Shown piece after piece: positions 46,699 through 58,200 of a DNA stretch of 64,000 bases. Origin of the DNA: Primula veris (Eukaryota; Streptophyta; Magnoliopsida; Ericales; Primulaceae); NCBI GenBank assembly GCA_963682055.1, contig OY821745.1, forward strand, positions 1,371,501-1,435,500, written 5' to 3'. Made by a program: the position numbers and the translations under genes. Below the pieces are notes generated by a model. That model saw nothing but the letters and a program-made list of their open reading frames with translations. It did not search any database and was not told the DNA's origin. Every line of letters starts with the position of its first letter. The first letter of the stretch is position 1.

Positions 46699-47991
46699 AT
46701 AAAAACGATGCTGCCTTTACATTTTGAAGTCCTTTAATCCTTATTATCTCAGTTCTGTTACAATTCGTTTAAGTTGTAATAATATAATTTAGTAGTTTGC
46801 TATCTTTTCATGCGTTAATACATACGATTTTTATCTTTCAATTTAGTCGTGCTAAAAAAACGTCGTTGTTATTGCGATAAAAGCGAACGGTGTAGAAACT
46901 CGTTTCAGGTATCAATGTATGCAGTGGGTAAAAAAGAAATGTATGCAGTGGTTGCGCACAGTTATAGCGACGACTCCTAATAATTTCAATTGTAAAGCGT
47001 GACGGTAGACATTAGTAAGATTGTTACGAGCTTTTTGTGACACAAAAATGTGAAATTGTAATTAGCATGAGATTAATTTTGCAACGTATGGAAAGTTGTA
47101 CGTTCAAGTCGAAGTAGAGGAACTGAACCATGTAAGGTATAGCAAAAATTTACAAATTGTAACCTTTTTTTTTAATCAAATATATGTTCACATGGACTCA
47201 TCCGTTGTCATTCCCGTATCCTGGTTCACCAGCAATGTGACGACTGACGACAAGGAAAATATGCTCGATGATTGATACCGATCAGTCAATCACAGTAGTC
47301 ATATCGAATACATGCAGATTATTGGTTGCATGCACAGACAAATACAATTGTACCTGATCAACTAACCACGCATGTTCCGATTGATTTCTTTTCGTTACAT
47401 GGCTTTAATTCATTTATATATTCACTTAGCTTAGCCGGTTTTTGTCCGATAGCGTGGTGCGTTCCGGTACTCTTTGCTCGTTTTGAAGCTTTAATATATT
47501 TTAAACCAATAAAAAATCAAATATGGCAATATATATAACTAAGTACTATAGCTACAAAAATTTGAAGAAAATAGAACAAAGCTTAAAAAGTTGAATGGCC
47601 AAGTCGTTCTTACTTACTACCATACATATCAAATCTCTCATCTAATACCAAGAAACCAAATCCACTTCTTCTCAAAATCAAGATCAGTAATAAGTAGGAG
47701 CAATTACGCTCTATTTGAAACTAAGGAGGCCAAACATAATAAGTCAGTCATCTACAAGGACCACCCCCGTAATTAAATATCCCTATATATATAAACTAGA
47801 GGTGGAATCGGGACGGGATCTGACCCGAAAAGATTAAATCCGTGTCCCGATCCGATAGTTTTCGGATGCTATTAAAAAGTCTCAATAGCGACCCGAAAAT
47901 GACCGGGTCCCGATAATATGGATTCCCATAGTTTGGAATCCTGAAAGATCGGGACGTGATTTCTCGATACTTTGTACTCCTAAAAAAATTG

Positions 47992-48441
47992 GGAAAAATA
48001 CTAAAATGTTACATAACCTATTGACTTTTAATGATTTGGTACCCAACCTAACACACTTTCTAATTTGATATCCAACCTATACATTTTCGCTCCAATTAAG
48101 GGACTCAACCCACATCCGATCATTTTAACCTAATTGACTCAAGCATATTAAGTAATGGTTTCATTTTAAGTTCTTTAATATAACAATTGAAAGTTTCACA
48201 TCGGTTAATCAATAGTAAAAGAGACTTGGTATGCGTTAAAAACCGATTATCGAAAACAGATTGAGTCCATTAATTGGACTGAATACGTATAGATTGGGTA
48301 CCAAATTAGAAAAAATGTTAGGTTGGGTACCAAATTAGAGCGAAACGTATAGGTTGGGTACCAAATTAGAAAAAAGTGTTAGGTTGACTATCAGATCGCT
48401 AAAAGTTAATAGGTTGGTTACTATTTTAGCAATTTTCCAAA
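47992..48441. mobile_element. Inverted-repeat element with GGTTGGGTACCAAATTAG motifs
   Basis: The left arm (ACCTATTGACTTTTAATGAT...GGTACCCAACCTAACAC) pairs with the inverse of the right arm (GGTTGGGTACCAAATTAG repeats, then AAAAGTTAATAGGTTGGTTA). The right arm holds three tandem TAGGTTGGGTACCAAATTAG-like units. Non-coding; superfamily unknown. Confidence 0.55.
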
Positions 48442-48756
48442 AAAAATCTGTTAAAAAGTTACAACATAACTTTCAATTTTGCTAAAAAATTACTTAAATT
48501 TAGAAAAAATCAAAAAGTGGGACAATACTATGTTGATATTGTATTCATTTAAAAATAAACAATAACATTATTTAAACTAAAAACACGAACTAAATGTTAT
48601 AATTTTATTTATTCAACATTAATACGGATACACAACATATGTAAAAAAAACTCATATGCAACATCAAAAGCAAATAAAATGAATAACATAATATATATAT
48701 ATATATATGATGAAAAGTAATAAGTGATTGAATTAATAAATATACATTTACATACA

Positions 48757-48806
<50 letters not shown>

Positions 48807-49183
48807 GTTTAGACTTTAGAGGGAGAAAATAGAAGTGTGTTACTTAGTAAATAGAGTAAAAGTGAGAGTAATTTTATTTTATTTTAATAAATATAAACCG
48901 ATACTATATATATTTTTTAAAATATAATTTTTAATGTAATATTAATTCTATCGGGTGGGGTCAAAAAATCCATCGGGACTGAATATAAAAATCCGATCCC
49001 GAACCGAATTACTTCAGAACGGGACAAAAATCCGACCTTTCGGACCGAGACAACATCAGGTTGGGAAAAATCGAATCGTGACCGGCTCAGATGTCGGATC
49101 GGATCGAGATTTCGGGAATTTTTTCCGGCAGTAATATAAACCACCCCAACTTTCAAATCCTAATGAGACCAAACGATAGAACT

Positions 49184-49234
49184 CAGTCATCTACAAGGAC
49201 CATCCCCGTAATTAAAACATCTCTATATAAACCA
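49184..49234 (+). promoter_or_regulatory. Core promoter of the HPPR-like gene
   Basis: A TATATAA box lies at 49224-49230, about 45 bp before the ATG, preceded by CAGTCATCTACAAGGACCAT. The same block with its own TATATATA occurs about 1.44 kb upstream (47744-47795), and the downstream AAACCACCCCAACTTTCAAA also occurs at about 49137, so promoter pieces are duplicated. Confidence 0.6.
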
Positions 49235-49275
49235 CCCCAACTTTCAAATTTTAACACAATTCACCCAAAAAAATA

Positions 49276-52200
49276 ATGGAAAAAACCATCCCAGTACTAA
49301 TGACCTGCCCAATGGATTCCTACTTAGAGGCCCAACTCGACCGCCGCTTCTCTCTTCTCCGCCTCTGGACCTCCCATAATCCCACCGGATTTATCGCCGC
49401 AAAATCCAGCGTAATTCGTGCTGTTGTAGGCAACGCATCGGTCGGGGCCTCGAAGGAGATGATCGAGGCGCTACCTAGGCTCGAGATCGTAGCGAGTTTT
49501 TCTGTTGGGTTAGATAAGGTGGATTTGGAAAAGTGTAGAGAGAGAGGGGTTCGGGTTAGTAATACTCCGGATGTGCTGACGGATGACGTTGCTGACCTGG
49601 CGATCGGGTTGGTGTTGGCGGTGTTGAGGAGGTTGAGCGAGAGTGATCGGTATGTTAGGGGCGGGTTTTGGAAGAAAGGCGATTTCAAGCTCACCACTAA
49701 GGTAAAAAAAAATGTTATTAATTGTTTTGGTTGAATTTTGTTAAATTTGATGTTTTTTAACCGGTTGAACCAACCACCTTGCTAGTTTAGTTGTGTGATT
49801 GATTATGTGAGAAAGGGTATTTTGGTAGTTTTATTGGTTTACTACCGGTGAACTTGTTAAGCTTGTTACTAAATGACCAAATGATGGATGGGTCTTTTTT
49901 GTTTGGGAAATTGTATGATTGATAGTGTGATAAAAAGGATCTTTTGGAGCTTGAGATTGTAGCGAGTTTTAGTGTGGGGCTAGATAAGGTGGATTTGGGA
50001 AAGTGTAGAGAGAGAGGGGTTCGGGTTAGTAACACTCCGGACGTGTTGACGGGGGATGTTGCTGACCTGGCGATCAGGTTGATTCTGGCGGTGTTGAGGA
50101 GGTTGTGCGAGAATGATCGGTACGTTAGGGGCGGGTATTGGAAAATAGGGGATTTCAAGCTCACAACTAAGGTCAAAATACAATTTTTTTTGTTAAATTT
50201 TGTGGAAAAGGGTATTTTGGTAATGTTGTGAGGTTGTTTTCGATGATATTGTTATGTTGAGAGTGGGTTTTGGAAGAAAGGGGATTTTAAGTTGACTACC
50301 AAGGTAAAGATCCTTTCTTTGTTTTTTGTTGAATTTTGTAGAAAAGTTTATTTTGGTAATTTCATGGGTTGGTTATTGATGATAATGTTATGTTAGGGAT
50401 GGGTTTTGGAAGAAAGGGGATTTCAAGTTGATCACAAAGGTAGAATCTTTTCATTGTTTATTTGTTGTGTAATTGTGTGGAAAAGGGTATTTTGGTCATT
50501 TTATGAGGTCATTGATCAAAGGGGTAATTCGGTGATTGCATGACTTCAAGTTGACCACAAAAGGTAGAATCTTTGCAAGTGTTCTTAATTTTGTTAAATT
50601 GTATGATTATGTGAAAAAGGGTAACTAGGTAACCAAACGATGAATGGGTCTTCTTTGTTTGTGGAATTGTATGCAGTATGATTAATAAGTGTCAAAAAGG
50701 GCAAGTCTATATTTTCATGAGTTTTTAGAAAAACGGATTTTTCGAAGCTTGAGATTATGCTGAGTTTTTGTGTGAGCTTAGATAAAGTGGATATGAGGAA
50801 AAGCTGTTTCGAGTTTTAATGTGGGGATAGATAAGGTTTATTCTGGGGAAGTGTAGAGATAGAGGAGTTAGGGTTAGTAATACTCCGGATGTGCTGACTG
50901 AGGACGTTGCTGACGTAGTGATCGGGTTGCTTCTGGTGGTGTTGCAGAGGTTGTGTGAATCTGATTAGTATGTTAGAGGTCGGATATGGAAGAAGGGGAT
51001 TTTAAATTGATCTCCACGGTAGTTTCGTGTATGGTTTTTGTTAGATTTGAATGATTGATTGTCTGGAAAAGTGTTATTGGGTAATTCATGAGTTTGTAAA
51101 TGATGAAATTGTTAATTTTGTTACTAATCAATGACGATGAAAGTATATTTTATGGTTCTTAAAATGTATGATTGGCAGTGTGACGAAAAGGTGATCCTGT
51201 AATTTATGGGCTTGTATGTACATTTTAAGTTTGTTACTAAGCAAACGATGGGCTTACCACTTACAAGTTGTGTTTAAATAGACTTTTTGTATTGGCTTTA
51301 ATTAAAATGTTAAAAAATTGCAGGGAAATGTTGCTAGAGTAAGATTGAGTGATATATTGGTTTCATGAGTTCGGAACTGATGAAAATGTTTTTTTAACCT
51401 TCCAAGAAAGAGAAATTGTTAAGCTTTTCACTGAAAGTAGGACAATTCATACAGAATTATCAATTATGTATGAATAAACTAGAGAATGTAGTTGCCACTG
51501 CTCTTTGTTGTTTGTTTGTGGTTCTCTAGCTTGGATTTTTTGGTCTTATAAGTTGCAATGTATATGGTTAGACAGCTTTAAGGGTTTTTTATGTCGTCGT
51601 GAAAATATTGAAAACTTTAAGCCAACTGAGGTTTCCTAAAGCGCCAAATAGACCAGCTAACGTGCTTATAATCTGCAACATATAAGCCTTTAAAAAAAAA
51701 ATACCGATGAAATTTCCGAAAGAATGATTGGTCAAAAGTACAGATTTGACATATATTGATGGCATACAAAAGTTTTGTATCTCTACCAATTTCCCTTTAA
51801 CTTGTGTGAGAATTGAGGTTATTCTGCTTTTTCGGCAAAAAAGATTATCACTTTAGTGATTTCCAAGTATTAAAACTAATGATGCAATGGTTTAAGTCGT
51901 AATTTTGCTACTTTTAGTTGATACTTGATAGGTTATTTTTATTAGAAAAGCAATAATCCATTAATTTCAAGTTTTAACAATTGATGGAAGTTAGGTTCCA
52001 TAAAAAAACTAAAGCTAGTCTGCTTGGTTAAGTAATTGTCTGTTTATTTTATTATGTAGTTAAATAACTTAAGGGAATCAAGGTTCAGTTTTGTTGGTTT
52101 TTTCGCTTGAGACTGTTAGTTTGTTTCCAGAAAATTCTTGATACTTCAGTCGACAGATACTGTAAAGATAGGTGATTGATTAATTTCCAGAATCTAGAAC

Positions 52201-53747
52201 TGTTGGAAATATGTTTTTCTAAAACTTAATGGGGTCCTGCTTGGTTGAGTAGTTTGTTCACACGTAGTTGCAGGATTTAGAAGTAATGGGATATAAACAT
52301 CTGAATATTAAGAAACTGATATCTGATTAATTTCCAATTTTAGTACTGATGGGATGTTAAAGTTTCTGTGTAATCCATCCACCTTCCATGCTTGATTGTT
52401 TTTAGCTTGTAGTCATAACCGTACGACAAATGTGGATCTGATTGAATGTCATTATGTTTTTTGTCTAATGGCTCCTTATCTTTACAATTGCCTCCTTTTT
52501 GCTTTTTTTTAGCTTAAGTTATTAAACAGTTTCTTTTGGCAGATTTGTCGACAGTCTTAAGTCCTTAGAATTTTTTGTTTCAATTGTCAATTTGAGCTAC
52601 TGATTTGAGTGTGGGTTGCGCGTCTCGTGCATTCATCTCAGATTGTCCTTGGCACTAGGGTCTTAATTGGTCGCAGTTTCTTTTCTGGTTTTTTTTTTTA
52701 TCTTTTTAAGTTTAAAAACTGGACTGCATTTGCTTGATTAGCTGAAAACGCTGAATTTCTTAGGTTCTTTTCCTGATAAAGCGAGAGGCTTTAAGATAGA
52801 TGAGCCTAATTTTTTTCTTTTCAAGCCGCGGCAAAATCCAGATCATGTACTTAGAGATACAAGCAAACAACTTCTAAGAAAGTTAAACTCATAGCCGTTG
52901 CTGAGGCATTGCGGAAACGTTAAAACAATGTAAAATCATGAGTACCTTTGCGAGTGTACTTGATGAAATGCTTAACCGAATATTGCTAGTGGTACTTTCT
53001 GGTCTCTTGGAACTAATGTAAAGACTGCATAAAGCCAGATAATTCCAATTTTATCAACAGACCAGAAAGGTGGAGAAATGCTTCGAGTAGTTGCCTGATA
53101 TCGTCTTACTTTGACTCGTTCATGTGAAATATAAATTCTTTGCTTGCTATATATGGAATCTCTATATTATTCTTAATTTTATGTACTCGTATCCCTTAAT
53201 TGTTTGTATTTCCTGTATATTATTGTAGTTCACAGGAAAAAGAGTAGGCATACTTGGACTGGGTAAGATCGGCCTAGCAATCGCCAAGAGAGCCGAGGCA
53301 TTTAACTGCCCAATAAGTTACCATAGCAGAAGAGAAAAATCAGGCACGGCTTACAAATACTATCCAAGTGTCCTCGAATTAGCCTCCAACTGTGACATCC
53401 TAATCGTTGTGTGTCCACTAACCGAACAAACTCGCCACATCATCAACCGCCAGGTCATTGAAGCATTGGGCCCGAAGGGTGTCCTGATCAACATTGGGAG
53501 GGGCCCACACGTAGATGAACCCGAGTTAGTATCTGCTCTGGTCGAAGGGCGTCTGGGTGGCGCTGGGCTCGACGTTTTTGAAAACGAGCCTCATGTGCCT
53601 GAAGAGCTTTTTAAGCTCGATAATGTGGTGCTTACACCTCATGTGGGAAGTGGTACATACGAGACACGTAAAGATATGGCTGATCTTGTTATTGGGAACT
53701 TGGAAGCTCACTTTTCAAATAAGCCACTTTTATCTCCGGTGGTTTAA
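49276..53747 (+). CDS. Hydroxyphenylpyruvate / hydroxypyruvate reductase (D-2-hydroxyacid dehydrogenase)
   Basis: Two exons: 49276-49701 and 53229-53747, totalling 945 nt (314 residues plus TAA), the length of the Coleus HPPR / Arabidopsis HPR2-type enzymes (~313). It uses NAD(P)H to reduce hydroxypyruvate, glyoxylate or hydroxyphenylpyruvate; substrate preference cannot be read from sequence. The nucleotide-binding motif [15 protein letters not shown] is at about residues 150-164. The catalytic Arg lies in [11 protein letters not shown], Glu in DVFENEP and His in LTPHVGSGT, all present. There is no peroxisomal SKL-type tail (ends LLSPVV), so a cytosolic form is inferred. In rosmarinic-acid plants this family makes hydroxyphenyllactate. 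The 3.5-kb intron contains at least five copies of the exon 1 end. It is followed at 53748-54612 by a 3' UTR and plain intergenic sequence. Confidence 0.92.
49950..50171 (+). pseudogene. HPPR intronic exon copy D1: open 74-codon cassette
   Basis: A copy of the last 74 codons of exon 1, from [20 protein letters not shown] to GDFKLTTK, with no stop. It is preceded by an AG (TTTTGGAG|CTTGAG) and followed by AAG|GTCAAA. The 222-nt length and phase 0 ends mean that inclusion would keep the frame but insert a second copy of this segment. The polypyrimidine tract before the AG is weak. It may be a dead duplicate or an alternatively used exon. Confidence 0.65.
50252..50303 (+). pseudogene. HPPR intronic exon copy D2
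   Basis: A short remnant of the exon 1 end (GGGTTTTGGAAGAAAGGGGA, then TTGACTACCAAG) followed by an intact GTAAAG donor. Confidence 0.7.
50387..50439 (+). pseudogene. HPPR intronic exon copy D3
   Basis: A remnant of the exon 1 end (GATGGGTTTTGGAAGAAAGG...TTGATCACAAAG) followed by GTAGAA. Spacers between D2, D3 and D4 share AAAAGGGTATTTTGG-like sequence, so these are tandem units. Confidence 0.7.
50541..50572 (+). pseudogene. HPPR intronic exon copy D4 (trace)
   Basis: Only GACTTCAAGTTGACCACAAA followed by AGGTAG is left of the exon 1 end and donor. Confidence 0.5.
50744..51018 (+). pseudogene. HPPR intronic exon copy D5
   Basis: A long decayed copy (about 275 bp) with homologues of CTTGAGATT...TAGATAAAGTGGAT, GTTAGTAATACTCCGGATGT and TTTTAAATTGATCTCCACG|GT. 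It has in-frame stops (e.g. GATTAG for DR) and an internal partial repetition of the GTAGATAAGG segment. Confidence 0.75.
51019..53228. other. Remaining intron of the HPPR-like gene
   Basis: AT-rich intron sequence with no exon copies, clear element or RNA gene that I can recognise, ending in a TATATTATTGTAG acceptor. Confidence 0.5.
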
Positions 53748-54612
53748 TTCGGAATTGAACAATTATCAGTGGTCCAAGACGCTCGAGTGATTGTTTTTGC
53801 ATCATCCATTAATCAATAATATGGTTTTTCCCCTAGACTCGAATGGAAACTTGTTCCTATGGGGGATCGATTTAAGTCGTACCTTAGATTATAAACTCTT
53901 TTGGTTGCCAACTTATCTCGTAATTGTGTTCAAGCTCTCGCTTTGTAATTTGTTGTGCATTTGAAATGAACGGAGTATTTCTATGTCAAGTTAATCAAAA
54001 TTGACTGTAAGCTCTGTGTAAGCTTTTTAAAACCCATCAAGTCGGTTCTTGGTGCATAATCAAGATTTTTTGGAATAACATTTGAAAACTAGCACTTGTT
54101 TGTCATTTTCTTAATATTAAATCAAGATTGGAGTGATACGAAAGTTTATGTCAAAAAGTCTCTCCTTATATCATTACTCGTTTCAATAAGCACCCTTATG
54201 TTGTTGACATCGTTGATGAAGATCTCTTACAAAGAAGGAATGAACAACACTAACGCGTTAAGATTATGAATAATTTACATAGTCGGATCTAATATCATAA
54301 CTTCTGGCGGTCTAAAAAAAATTTATAATACCAAACTCACAGCACAATTCTAAACATGTAAAACACATGAAAGATATCTTGAAATAAATATTTTAGATAA
54401 ACATTTCGTCATATAAATTAAATGTAAAGCGAAAAAGAAATTTCAGTCTTAACACATGTATGTAAAATGTAAATTCACCATAGCAGAAATAACGAGACGA
54501 TGCAAAAAGAGAGCAAAACCACAATCACTGGTCTCGAAATGTTTATACTAGTAGCAGGGGCAAAAAAGAAATTATAAGGCTCGGGCAACAATAAATACCG
54601 GGCTGCCCCTGA

Positions 54613-55815
54613 CTAGTAGGTACCTTTGTTGAGAAAGTCTGAGACCATGTATACATCGTACTCATTTCCGCTGTTGAGGGATGCTAAACTTTCATAATAA
54701 TCACAAGTTCGAAATGTAAACTGATAGCCTTTCGGTCCAACATTTATCATTTCTTGAGTAATGACATCATAGAAGACCATTCGGGTAATGAGGAGGTCCG
54801 ACTCAGTATTACTAAACACTAATAGGAGCCTGTCTTTCCTCCAAAACCCAAGCACTAGCATGACCTCTACAAACGGTCCGATCCGAAATTGTTTGAACCA
54901 GATACCTTCTTCTAACATCACCCAAATATCAAGTGAGTAGTTATCACCACGCACATCACAACGCAACAGAGCAACATGTTCGTCATAGATTGCAAGAGTA
55001 CCCAGAAATGCCGAGGATGCGAGATCGGATGCGAAATCAGACTGAGAGAAGCATGGACCCGGTATCATTCTAAAAGTCTCAATTTCCATGTCAAATGCAA
55101 GGACAACACCAGAAAACATCCACCAATGATAAGTTCCATTAAGGAAAGAGCTACTAGTATTGTGGTTAATTGAGAAAGCAGGCAGCAAGAAATCACCAAG
55201 ATCAAAAGGCCTCCAAGTGTTGGTAGTAAGGTTGTACAAGTTGACAACAACTCCATCAAAAACCCAATCACCATCTTCACTTAATTTGATAAAATGACGA
55301 ACAATGACCACTTTGTGATCATTTATCAAGGAACCAACACCAAACCCAACATAAGCACCAAGTACCTTATAGTGAGGTAAAATGTGTGGGGGTGGTAAAG
55401 GAACGATTTTAAACTCCATCGACGCAGGGTTCCACAAGACACACCGGCCAAACGTATTAAACAAACAATACAAGCCGTTAACAGGCCCCTGTACATCTAC
55501 TATTTCATTGGGTACCGCCAAATACTCAAGACTGTCATACGTGTTGCTTGACTGTGCGTCTTCATCTACTATGGTATAATTAAATTCTCGATCTTCGTCA
55601 TTGAAATATTGAAGGAGTAGTCGGTTTTGTTTCAAGTTTTTTTGATACTCGAGATACTTGCGTTCAAAACTATGTGCTTTGATGAGACCATACCAATCTT
55701 TACACACACATTTTACGCGCAGAAGAGACTCCACAGACGATCGAATGAAAATCTCTATCCACAAATCTTCTGGCAGAGCAGATTTGTCATATGCGTCGCC
55801 ATTGACACTCGCCAT
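54613..55815 (-). CDS. F-box protein with F-box-associated domain
   Basis: Intronless ORF of 400 residues. The N-terminal F-box spans about residues 13-57 (LPEDLWIEIFIRSSVESLLR, then VCKDWYGLI), which in the family binds SKP1/ASK in an SCF ubiquitin ligase. From about residue 100 it matches the F-box-associated interaction type (e.g. VNGLYCLFN...VLWNPASMEFKIVPLPPP, then YVGFGVGS, NLTTNTWRPF and FLNGTYHWW), which binds the substrate. The substrate is unknown; this is a large, fast-evolving plant family. The ATG at 55815 is the first in the frame and fits the usual short leader before an F-box. No frameshift or truncation is seen. Confidence 0.92.
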   Translation of the reverse strand: MASVNGDAYDKSALPEDLWIEIFIRSSVESLLRVKCVCKDWYGLIKAHSFERKYLEYQKNLKQNRLLLQYFNDEDREFNYTIVDEDAQSSNTYDSLEYLAVPNEIVDVQGPVNGLYCLFNTFGRCVLWNPASMEFKIVPLPPPHILPHYKVLGAYVGFGVGSLINDHKVVIVRHFIKLSEDGDWVFDGVVVNLYNLTTNTWRPFDLGDFLLPAFSINHNTSSSFLNGTYHWWMFSGVVLAFDMEIETFRMIPGPCFSQSDFASDLASSAFLGTLAIYDEHVALLRCDVRGDNYSLDIWVMLEEGIWFKQFRIGPFVEVMLVLGFWRKDRLLLVFSNTESDLLITRMVFYDVITQEMINVGPKGYQFTFRTCDYYESLASLNSGNEYDVYMVSDFLNKGTY

Positions 55816-57584
55816 TCAGAATTTCTCCTTCTTTTCTTCCGTCTTTATATCATTTCTCAATTTTATACTTCTTACAAACAAAAGAGGGAATAGATTATTA
55901 GAGACGATCGCCATATTTCTAAAATTATCTACATATCGGGTGCACAAGGTAAATGTTACTCAATACTGTCAATACTGATATTAGGTACAAAGATATCGTA
56001 AAGTGACAAATGAATAGTTGAAGGAAATCATATGCGGAACCATGGAAGGAACCAGGTGGATTTCTATGTTTTTTTTTATCGAAATCTTTATAATTTAGCT
56101 TCCCCCGTATTATGAAAAATATACTCATACAGCGTATAAAGAAAGTTATATATATAGAATATCGGCCCCTTCCATTTGAAATTCCTGTTTTCGTTACTCC
56201 GTGGAACATGTCCAAGTATGACAAATTAAGAGATACAAACTCAAAAATTGAAATTGGCATAAATCAAAGAAATTTGCAATATAAACAAGGACAATTATTT
56301 ATGAAAAAACATGTACAATGGATAATCATTTACCACAACCAGTAAAAACATGACCGTCTTCAACTTTTCGAATTTTTTTTAACCACAAACCGTGTTTTAT
56401 ATGATTCGTTTTATTTTTCTGATAAAGCTTTACGCACACAAAACTACAAAACTAAATCCACCATCTAACAATCCTCAATATAATAATAGAAAAAGAAAAA
56501 CAGTAAACGTTCTAATTTTTCCAATATCAATATAGAAAATATAGTGTATTTGATACATTTCTTTTTGGCACACAATATTAGAACACAAATAAATTAATAA
56601 ACAACATAGTAGAACAACCTTAATAAAAAAAATGTGTAAAATACATCCAAATAACTGAAACATGAATTCATATAATGTATTAGCAACTCATAAGTTAATA
56701 TATTAATTATAGGTTCCTAACTCTTTAATTAAATATTATACGTACCTCTTAATTTGCATGTACACTTTGATATGATCTTTTTGTAACTCATCAGAATTGG
56801 GACAACTCCTTATCACACGAAAACTTAGAGACAAAGAGATAGATTTTTCGTTTGGTTTTGTTTTTTATTTTCTCCTTTTTTTTGTTTGGCTATTTTTTTG
56901 TTTATTGCATTGTTTATCAAAGACTATAAGCGACCCGGGGTTGTCAAGTCCACGTTCTAAGTTTTTGGTAAAAAAAACTAAATGGATTAGAAACCGGGCC
57001 TAATTGATTACAAATCGGGGCTGATAAGTTTTTGTAAGTATCGAAGCTTAATTAGTAAAGGCCCAACAGTTAAAAAGCTCATGAGTTAACAGATTGTCAA
57101 CATCTTATGGCGCACGGACGCCTATAAATAGTCAAGTACCAGTACTGGAAAAGGGGTCTGAGATCTGAGCAAAAAAGAATACAATACAGAGATTTTTCAG
57201 AGCTTATCTTATTAGAAAGTACGCGGATTGAAGTCAAGTCAAAGACCGAACATCAAGCCTAAGTCAAAGACCAATATTAAGATTAAATTAACAGACCGAA
57301 CATAAGTACAATAAGAATTGTAATTCTGTACAAAAAGATTCACCGAGCAATAAAGAAAGAATATTACCTCGTCTAATATTTTCTATCGTCAATTTCTCTC
57401 ATTATTGTTGAGAAGCTTAACTTAACCGACCAGGGTTAATGTTTTATTTAGTTTAATTTACCCGATCAAAGTTAATGCTTTATCACATACGCTCTTTTTA
57501 CATACAAATATACTACTTTGAAATCAATTTTTTAGTTAAAAACAGGTGAAGTCAGGTGCTAATATACCGGGCAACTTACAAGAA
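55816..57584. other. Intergenic region upstream of the F-box gene, possible LTR remnant
   Basis: No gene is supported. At about 57080-57400 there is a promoter-like TATAAATA (57123) followed by an AATAAAG signal (about 57350) and CAATTTCTCTCATT, an arrangement that could be a solo LTR, but no matching second LTR or target duplication was found. Confidence 0.3.
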
Positions 57585-57935
57585 TGGACTAAACCTCCAC
57601 ATAGTTTCATAAAGATCAATCAATTCGGATGGTACTATTAAACTTCCGAATCGAAGGGCGGGAATTGGTATGCTAGCCCGTGATGCTGAGGGTGACATTC
57701 TTGACATGTGGAGCGGTAGTGTTTGGGCCGCTTCGCCTCTTATGGTCGAAGTTATTGCTTTTCAGACTGCGTGTCAACGTATAGAGGAGAAAAACTGTCA
57801 TGCCGTAATTTATCAAGTCGATAGTTAAGAGCTGGTCAACTTATACTCAAACAATGAGATCCGTTGTCCGTGGAAAGTTTCAGCTATTGTTGATGACATT
57901 CGAGTCTGCCTGGAGAATATGGGACCGAATTCAGA
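57585..57935 (+). pseudogene. RNase H-like (RVT_3) fragment of a LINE-type retroelement
   Basis: A translatable stretch reads DGTIKLPNRRAGIGMLARDA then GDILDMWSGSVWAASPLMVE and later ACQRIEEKNCHAVIYQVDS, the pattern of the plant RVT_3 RNase H domain (AGIGMVARD..., AE...A...A). A frameshift near 57630 and a TAG after QVDS break it. It is a remnant without the upstream reverse transcriptase. Confidence 0.7.
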
Positions 57936-57996
57936 TTACAACACCGACGTACTAACATTAGTATCATCTATAGTTTAAACTTTCATCAACTTTAGG

Positions 57997-58200
57997 TACG
58001 TTTGGCAACAAATGTTTTAGTTGATTTTTGAATTCTTGATTCTAAAAATTTGTGGATGTTTAGCAAGTCATATTTTTCAGTTTCTAAAAATCTGTTTTTT
58101 GGGCTGAAAAATCAAAAAAATCTAGATTTTCAAAATCTATATTTTTAGCGGATTTTTAAAATCTGATTTTGGACTAAAAAATCGGTTACCAAACAATGTA
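57997..58200. mobile_element. Candidate hAT-like MITE
   Basis: The ends TACGTTTGGCAAC and TTACCAAACAATGTA are imperfect inverse complements, enclosing about 200 bp rich in AAAATCTGATTTTT-like palindromic units. No coding sequence; no clear target duplication. Confidence 0.45.

Larger units (their letters stand above)
45868..49275. other. Intergenic region between RopGEF and the HPPR-like gene (divergent promoters)
   Basis: Holds both promoters plus inserted repeats: the element at 46153-46698, the element at 47992-48441, TA microsatellites (48689-48707 and 48761-48807) and a GC-richer flank with GGGACGGGATC / GATCCCGAACCG-type inverted blocks at 47800-48100 and 48940-49110. A promoter segment (CAGTCATCTACAAGGACCA) occurs at about 47744 and 49184. 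No gene is supported. Confidence 0.5.

Noticed and set aside
49320..50183. Minus-strand open frames opposite HPPR exon 1 and copy D1
   Set aside because: They are antisense shadows of the reductase coding sequence and its duplicate; their mutual similarity merely reflects the duplication.
57080..57480. Solo LTR of a retrotransposon
   Set aside because: TATA-like and polyadenylation-like signals are present, but there are no defined TG...CA ends, target duplication or second LTR, so it is only mentioned in the region entry.
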